A model generated the notes under the pieces. The model was not told where the DNA came from. It did no database searches and was given only the letters and a program-made list of their open reading frames with translations. From Deltaproteobacteria bacterium (lineage in GTDB: Bacteria; Myxococcota_A; UBA9042; CAIXZC01), in contig VGRX01000011.1 in the NCBI GenBank assembly GCA_016875215.1, forward strand, positions 1 through 37,462: a DNA stretch of 37,462 nucleotides, in the 5' to 3' direction. Below, piece after piece: positions 32,344 through 37,462 of the stretch (the stretch's first letter is position 1; each line of letters opens with the position of its first letter). The translations under genes and the position numbers were made by a program.

Positions 32344-32726
32344 GTCAGCTTCTCCCTCCGGTGCGCATCGGCTCCGGAGAGGCCGACGGAGCCGAGCAGG
32401 CAGCAGACGTCGAAGGTGCTCAAGGGGGTTGCCAGGAGGACGACCCCGAGAACCCGGGCCTTGTCCAGGGCATCCGGGCCCGGACGCTTTCCCCGGACGT
32501 AGACGATGCCGGCCGCGTCCGCGATGTGAGCCGTCACGACCGATTGCGGGGAAACGAGCCCGGTGACGAGGAGCGCCCCCGCCCCTGCGCTGGCGAGCAC
32601 GTCGCTCATCCGGTCCGAGGCGAACACCTGGGCGACGGTCCTGCCGGAAAGCAGCTCGCTGCCCACGAGAACCTCGAACGAGCAGCGCCGGGCAACGTCA
32701 TCGAGCGTCATCTTCCCCGCTTCCAT
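32340..32726 (-). CDS. DRTGG-domain protein
   Basis: GRTVAQVFASDRMSDVLASAGAGALLVTGL...GIVYVRGKRPG; similar to the C-terminus of the 30212-31897 ORF. Confidence 0.75.
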   Translation of the reverse strand: MEAGKMTLDDVARRCSFEVLVGSELLSGRTVAQVFASDRMSDVLASAGAGALLVTGLVSPQSVVTAHIADAAGIVYVRGKRPGPDALDKARVLGVVLLATPLSTFDVCCLLGSVGLSGADAHRREKLT

Positions 32727-32790
32727 GGGCCCCCTATGCGAGAGGAACCAATCCTATCATGACGCTGGCGCACAGGGAATCATTTTTCGT

Positions 32791-32818
32791 TTGACAGCGT
32801 TGCGCAGCGCGTTGTAAG
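32791..32818 (+). promoter_or_regulatory. Candidate promoter TTGACA-N16-TGTAAG for the HdrC-HdrB-Nuo arm
   Basis: Perfect -35, 4/6 -10, in the divergent intergenic region between the two arms. Confidence 0.4.
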
Positions 32819-32912
32819 GGGGGGACTTGGCGTCGGCCCGTCGGGTGGGGTTGCGGTTTCGGGGAACGGGGACGGATGACGGGGCGACCTGTCAGTGGTC
32901 GAGGGGGTGAAC

Positions 32913-33584
32913 ATGGGTCACTTGATATCCGGCCGCAGGTCTGTCCCTGCGTTCCGCACCGAGGTCGAGGCCCGGGCGGGATGCGGCGTGCTTGCCTGCT
33001 TCCAGTGCGGCAAGTGCGGGGCCGGGTGCCCGCTCCAGGAGCACCTGGACTACTCGCCGTCGCAGATCATCCATCTGATCCGATTGGGACAGGAGGAGAC
33101 GGTCCTCGCCAGCAAAGCCATCTGGCTGTGCGCGTCGTGCGAGACCTGTACCACCCGCTGCCCGCAAGGGGTGGATATCGCTCGGGTGATGGATGCCGCC
33201 CGGTCGCTGGCATTCGACCGGAGAGTTCCCTCCGCGGTACCCTCCGTGCCGTCGTTCTACAAGGCAACCCGGGCCAACCTGATGAAGTTCGGCCGGATGT
33301 TCGAGGTGTGGCTCCTGGCCAGCCTCAAGCTGCGTACCGGCGACATCACCAAGGACATGGACCTGGGGCGGAAGATGATGGCGAAGCGCAAGCTGAATCT
33401 CTTCCCGACCTGGAACCGTGTCTGGGAGACCCGGGCCATCTTCAAGCGCGTCGCCAGGATCGAGAAGGAGCGCGCCGCGGAGCGGGCCGCAGATACCCAG
33501 TCCGGCAGCGGATCGGCCGGCGGCGCCGCTGCCTCCCCTCGTGAGGGAGGCCCCGGCAACGCGAGCGGAGGGGGCAACTCATGA
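32913..33584 (+). CDS. hdrC: HdrC-like heterodisulfide reductase subunit (two [4Fe-4S])
   Basis: CFQCGKCGAGCP and CASCETCTTRCP; RBS GAGGGGG before ATG 32913; low-complexity C-terminal tail. Confidence 0.88.
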   Translation: MGHLISGRRSVPAFRTEVEARAGCGVLACFQCGKCGAGCPLQEHLDYSPSQIIHLIRLGQEETVLASKAIWLCASCETCTTRCPQGVDIARVMDAARSLAFDRRVPSAVPSVPSFYKATRANLMKFGRMFEVWLLASLKLRTGDITKDMDLGRKMMAKRKLNLFPTWNRVWETRAIFKRVARIEKERAAERAADTQSGSGSAGGAAASPREGGPGNASGGGNS

Positions 33585-34450
33585 AATTCGCCTATTTCCC
33601 CGGCTGTTCCCTGCATTCCACGTCGTCCGAGTATGACAAGTCGTTCCGGGCGGTCTGCGCCGCGCTCGGAATCGAGCTCGAGGAGCCGAAGAAGTGGATC
33701 TGCTGCGGCACCACGCCGGCTCACGCGACCTCGCGGCTGCTGGGCGCCGCACTTCCGGTCAAGAACCTCAGGATCATGGAGGAGCAGGGCATGACCGAGG
33801 TCGTGGTACCCTGTGCTGCCTGTTTCTCCCGGTTCAAGTGCGCGGACCACGACATCGGGAAGGACCCGCAGCTTGCTGCCGACGTGGCCCAGGCCATCGG
33901 GGCCGAGTACGGGCGGACCGTGAAGATCCGGCATCCGCTGGAGCTGTTCCTGCGGGAGGACGTGCGGGCGATCCTCCGCCAGAAGGTGGCCAGGCCGCTT
34001 GCCGGACTGAAGGTGGCGTGCTACTACGGCTGCCTGCTGACCCGTCCGCCCGAGGTGACCCAGTTCGACGATACCGAGTATCCCATGTCCATGGACCTGC
34101 TGCTTCGTGACCTGGGGGCAGAGACGATCGACTGGGCGTACAAGGTGGAATGCTGCGGTGCGTCATTGTCGCTGACCAACTCCGATATCATCCTCGATCT
34201 CACGCGCAAGATCATCCTGGATGCGAAGGCCCGGGGAGCCTTGGCGCTTGTCGTGGCGTGCCCGCTGTGCCACGTGAACCTGGATTCGCGGCAGTTCCAG
34301 GCAGAGGAGAAGTACCAGACCAGGCTCGAGATGCCGGTTCTCTTCTTTTCCCAGCTCATCGGGCTGGCACTGGGGCTCTCGGGCAAGGAACTCGGCACGG
34401 ACAAGCACCTGACGGATCCGTCGGCCATCCTGTCCGCGGTCCAGGCATAG
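33581..34450 (+). CDS. hdrB: HdrB-like heterodisulfide reductase subunit (two CCG domains)
   Basis: YFPGCSLHSTSSEYD, ICCGTT, PCAACFSRFK, CYYGCLLTRP, ECCGASLSLTN, CPLCHVNLDSRQ; ATGA overlap with hdrC. Confidence 0.92.
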   Translation: MKFAYFPGCSLHSTSSEYDKSFRAVCAALGIELEEPKKWICCGTTPAHATSRLLGAALPVKNLRIMEEQGMTEVVVPCAACFSRFKCADHDIGKDPQLAADVAQAIGAEYGRTVKIRHPLELFLREDVRAILRQKVARPLAGLKVACYYGCLLTRPPEVTQFDDTEYPMSMDLLLRDLGAETIDWAYKVECCGASLSLTNSDIILDLTRKIILDAKARGALALVVACPLCHVNLDSRQFQAEEKYQTRLEMPVLFFSQLIGLALGLSGKELGTDKHLTDPSAILSAVQA

Positions 34451-34461
34451 GGAGGAGAGCC

Positions 34462-34845
34462 ATGCCCAAGCTGTCGATCGAGGATCTCAAGAAGATGCGG
34501 GAGGATGCTGCACGCAAGCGGATCCTGCGGGACGGGGAATCGAGGGTCCGGATCACGATCCACATGGGGACGTGCGGGATCATGTCCGGGGCCCGGGATG
34601 TCCTCAAGGCGGTGCTGTCCGAGGTGGAGGCATCGGACCTGAAGGATACCATCGTGACCACTTCGGGGTGTGCGGGGCTGTGCTCCCGGGAGCCGATGGC
34701 CACGGTGGAGATCGCAGGTCACGCTCCGGTGAAGTACGTGGACCTGACTGCAGAGAAGGTGGTCCGCATCGTGAAGGAGCATATCGCGGGCGGGACGGTG
34801 GTGCAGGAGCTCGCCCTGGCGGTGGGCAGCGAGATGACACGGTAG
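34462..34845 (+). CDS. Thioredoxin-like [2Fe-2S] ferredoxin
   Basis: HMGTCGIMSGARDVLKAV...TTSGCAGLCSREPMATVEI; GGAGGAG RBS. Confidence 0.8.
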   Translation: MPKLSIEDLKKMREDAARKRILRDGESRVRITIHMGTCGIMSGARDVLKAVLSEVEASDLKDTIVTTSGCAGLCSREPMATVEIAGHAPVKYVDLTAEKVVRIVKEHIAGGTVVQELALAVGSEMTR

Positions 34846-34863
34846 TACACGGGAGGGAACGGA

Positions 34864-35352
34864 ATGCAGAAGATTCTGCAGATCGTGGAGAAGTGGGGGG
34901 GCCGCAAGGACTGCCTCATCGAGATGCTGCACGACGTGCAGACGGAGTACAACCATCTGCCCGAGAGCGCGCTGCGGGTCCTGTCCGCCCGGCTCTCCGT
35001 GCCGCTCACGCAGATCACGCACGTGGCGACGTTCTATGCGTCGTTCAGCCTGGTGCCGAAGGGGGATACCCGTCTGCGGGTCTGCATGGGGACTGCGTGC
35101 TACCAGAAGGGGGGCAACCGGATCCTCGAGGCGCTGGAGCGGGAGCTGAAGGTGAAGTCGGGGGAGGTGACCCCGGACGGCGAATTCAGCCTCGAATCGG
35201 CCCGCTGCATCGGCTGCTGCGGCATCGCCCCCGCGCTGGTCGTCGACGATGACGACGTGTTCGGGAAGGTGAACCCGACGAAGATGAAGAAGTTCGTGGC
35301 GGACATCAAGAAGAAGAAGCAGGCCGGGAAGCAGAGCGCGGCGGAGGCGTGA
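34864..35352 (+). CDS. NuoE-like NAD(P)H-linked [2Fe-2S] subunit
   Basis: VCMGTACYQKGGNRIL...ARCIGCCGIAPALVVDDDVFGKV. Confidence 0.9.
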   Translation: MQKILQIVEKWGGRKDCLIEMLHDVQTEYNHLPESALRVLSARLSVPLTQITHVATFYASFSLVPKGDTRLRVCMGTACYQKGGNRILEALERELKVKSGEVTPDGEFSLESARCIGCCGIAPALVVDDDDVFGKVNPTKMKKFVADIKKKKQAGKQSAAEA

Positions 35353-35353
35353 C

Positions 35354-37168
35354 ATGGAACCGAGACTGTCGGTGCTGATCTGCAGCGGTACGGGTTGCGC
35401 CTCGAACAAGTCCATGGAAGTCATGGATGCGCTTCGCAAGGAGATTGCGACCCGTGGGCTGGAGCAGGAGGTCGAGGTGGTTCAGACCGGCTGCCAGGGG
35501 TTCTGTGCGGTCGGTCCCATCGTGTATGTCCAGCCGGATGACGTCTTCTACCAGCAGGTCGGGGTCAAGGATGTCCCGCGGCTGGTGGAGGAGCACTTCC
35601 TGAAGGGGCGGCCCTACAAGGACAAGTTGTACGTGCCCCCGATGGGCGGGATGCCGATCCCGAAGCTGATGGACATCCCGTTCTTCAAGAGCCAGGTGCT
35701 GGTGGCATTGCGGAACAAGGGGCTCATCGACCCGGAGAAGATCGAGGACTACATCGCCCGGGACGGCTACCAGGCTCTGGCCAGGGTGCTGACCGAGATG
35801 AAGCCGGAGCAGGTCATCGAGTGCGTGACGAAGTCGGGGCTTCGCGGCCGGGGCGGCGGTGGTTTCCCCACAGGGGTGAAGTGGGCCAGTGCGCGCAAGG
35901 CCTCCGGGGACATCAAGTACGTCCTGTGCAACGGCGACGAGGGGGACCCCGGCGCGTTCATGGACCGCAGCATCATGGAGGGTGACCCCCATTCGGTCCT
36001 GGAAGGGATGTGCATCGCGGCCTTTGCGGTGGGGTCGAGCCAGGGGTACGTGTACGTACGCAAGGAGTATCCGCTGGCCGTGCAGCGCATCGAGGTTGCG
36101 ATCGAGCAGGCGCGGGAGTTCGGGTTGCTCGGGAAGGACATCCTGGGGGCCGGGTTCGATTTCGACGTCGAGGTACGGCGCGGGGCCGGTGCGTTCGTGT
36201 GCGGGGAGTCCACGGCCCTGATGGCCTCCATCGAAGGGAACCCTGGCGAGCCGCGGGCCAAGTACATCCACACGGTCGACGCGGGCCTGTGGAACCGGCC
36301 GTCCTGTCTCAACAACGTGGAGACGTTCGCCAACGTCCCGATGATCCTCCAGCGCGGGTGGGAGTGGTTCAGCTCCATCGGAACGGGTGATGTCAGCCAG
36401 GATCCGTGGGGTGGCAGCAAGGGAACCAAGGTCTTCTCCATTGCGGGTGACGTCAACAACACGGGCCTGATCGAGGTCCCGATGGGGACGACGCTGCGGG
36501 AGATCGTCTTCGACATCGCGGGCGGGTTGCCCGAGGGGAAGCGGTTCAAGGCGGTCCAGACCGGCGGGCCGTCGGGGGGATTCCTCCCGGAGAGCCTGCT
36601 GAACCTCCCGGTGGACTTCGACCGGCTGGTGGAAGCGGGCTCGATGATGGGGTCGGGCGGCATGGTCGTGCTGGGGCACGACAAGTGCATGGTCGACTCG
36701 GCCAAGTTCTTCATCGACTTCACCGCGGACGAATCGTGCGGGAAGTGCACGCCGTGCCGCATCGGGAGCAAGATCATGCTCCAGTCCCTCGAGAAGATCA
36801 GCGAGGGGAAGGCCACGGAGGAGGACGTGGAGCAGCTCGAGCGCGTGGCCCATGAGGTGGCCAACCTCTCGCTCTGCGGCCTGGGCAAGTCGGCGCCCAA
36901 CCCGGTGCTGACCGCGCTGCGCTACTTCCGGGACGAGGTGATGGCGCACGTGCACGAGAAGCGCTGCCCTGCCGGAGAGTGCAAGGCGCTGATCACCTAC
37001 TCGATCGATGCCGGGAAGTGCACCGGTTGCACGCTCTGTGCGAAGAACTGTCCGACCGACTGCATCACCGGCGAGCGGAAGGCGGCGCATGCCATCGTGA
37101 CGGACAGGTGCATCAAGTGCGGTTCGTGCAAGATCGTCTGCAACTTTGACGCGGTGGTGGTCCAATGA
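35354..37168 (+). CDS. NuoF-like flavoprotein subunit (FMN/NADH, FeS) with C-terminal 2x[4Fe-4S]
   Basis: LRGRGGGGFPTGVKW, CNGDEGDPGAFMDR, GAGAFVCGESTALM, ESCGKCTPCRIG, CTGCTLCAKNCP, CIKCGSCKIVC. Confidence 0.93.
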   Translation: MEPRLSVLICSGTGCASNKSMEVMDALRKEIATRGLEQEVEVVQTGCQGFCAVGPIVYVQPDDVFYQQVGVKDVPRLVEEHFLKGRPYKDKLYVPPMGGMPIPKLMDIPFFKSQVLVALRNKGLIDPEKIEDYIARDGYQALARVLTEMKPEQVIECVTKSGLRGRGGGGFPTGVKWASARKASGDIKYVLCNGDEGDPGAFMDRSIMEGDPHSVLEGMCIAAFAVGSSQGYVYVRKEYPLAVQRIEVAIEQAREFGLLGKDILGAGFDFDVEVRRGAGAFVCGESTALMASIEGNPGEPRAKYIHTVDAGLWNRPSCLNNVETFANVPMILQRGWEWFSSIGTGDVSQDPWGGSKGTKVFSIAGDVNNTGLIEVPMGTTLREIVFDIAGGLPEGKRFKAVQTGGPSGGFLPESLLNLPVDFDRLVEAGSMMGSGGMVVLGHDKCMVDSAKFFIDFTADESCGKCTPCRIGSKIMLQSLEKISEGKATEEDVEQLERVAHEVANLSLCGLGKSAPNPVLTALRYFRDEVMAHVHEKRCPAGECKALITYSIDAGKCTGCTLCAKNCPTDCITGERKAAHAIVTDRCIKCGSCKIVCNFDAVVVQ

Positions 37169-37462
37169 GCGAACAGGTAGGCAAGACGGTGAAGATGACC
37201 ATCGACGGACGGGAGGGGGAGTTCCCGTCGGGCATGACCATCCTCGAGGCAGCCCGTCAGATGGGGATCCGGATCCCGACGCTCTGTTACAGCGAGGCGG
37301 TCAGCCAGTACGGCTCGTGCCGGCTGTGCGTGGTCGAGGTGAGCAAGCGGGGCCGCAAGCGCATGGTGATAGCGTGCATGCACCCGGTCGGCGATCTGGA
37401 GGTGCGGACAAGCACGCCGGAGATCCGGGATTCGCGCAGGACCATCGTGGAATTCCTGCCCC
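37165..37462 (+). CDS. NuoG/HydA/FDH-type N-terminal [2Fe-2S] ferredoxin domain, truncated by window end
   Basis: ATGA overlap with NuoF; MSEQVGKTVKMTIDGREGEFPSGMTILEAARQMGIRIPTLCYSEAVSQYGSCRLCVVEVSKRGRKRMVIACMHPV. Confidence 0.85.
   Translation, partial: MSEQVGKTVKMTIDGREGEFPSGMTILEAARQMGIRIPTLCYSEAVSQYGSCRLCVVEVSKRGRKRMVIACMHPVGDLEVRTSTPEIRDSRRTIVEFLP

Noticed and set aside
35306-37165. 619-aa minus ORF opposite NuoF
   Set aside because: NuoF motifs on the + strand are unambiguous; the antisense frame is a GC artefact.

Overview
This is a high-GC, gene-dense bacterial window, probably from an anaerobic deltaproteobacterial or Myxococcota-like lineage (inferred from protein style only). 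It has two parts. (1) About 1-25.5 kb is a secretome island. It encodes predicted lipoproteins and surface proteins: an LNS2/lipin-like lipoprotein translationally coupled to a NikR regulator, three large Cys-rich proteins that share an N-terminal module, MopE/TSP3-type Asp-rich repeat proteins, a GDDxY-repeat protein, an M28 peptidase, PHP-like and DUF2891-like lipoproteins, a HAD hydrolase and a metallophosphoesterase. (2) About 25.5-37.5 kb is a divergent redox cluster. The minus arm encodes DRTGG, RsbW-like ATPase, [4Fe-4S]/FeFe-hydrogenase-like protein (+DRTGG), PHP, HATPase, group-3 [NiFe] hydrogenase small subunit, large subunit and maturation protease. The plus arm encodes HdrC, HdrB, a 2Fe-2S thioredoxin-like protein, NuoE, NuoF and a NuoG/HydA-like start that runs off the window. 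The main finding is that the hydrogenase large-subunit ORF in the supplied track is truncated at an in-frame TGA (26252-26254). Reading through it gives ...AYDP-U-LSCATH..., the canonical DP(C/U)xxCxxH nickel-ligand motif. A perfect 6-bp hairpin with a UGGAU loop starts 16 nt downstream, as expected for a bacterial SECIS. This is therefore a likely selenocysteine [NiFeSe] hydrogenase sitting in a regulatory context usually seen with [FeFe] hydrogenases and next to Hdr/Nuo electron-transfer genes. All homology calls come from motif recognition by eye; no searches were run.
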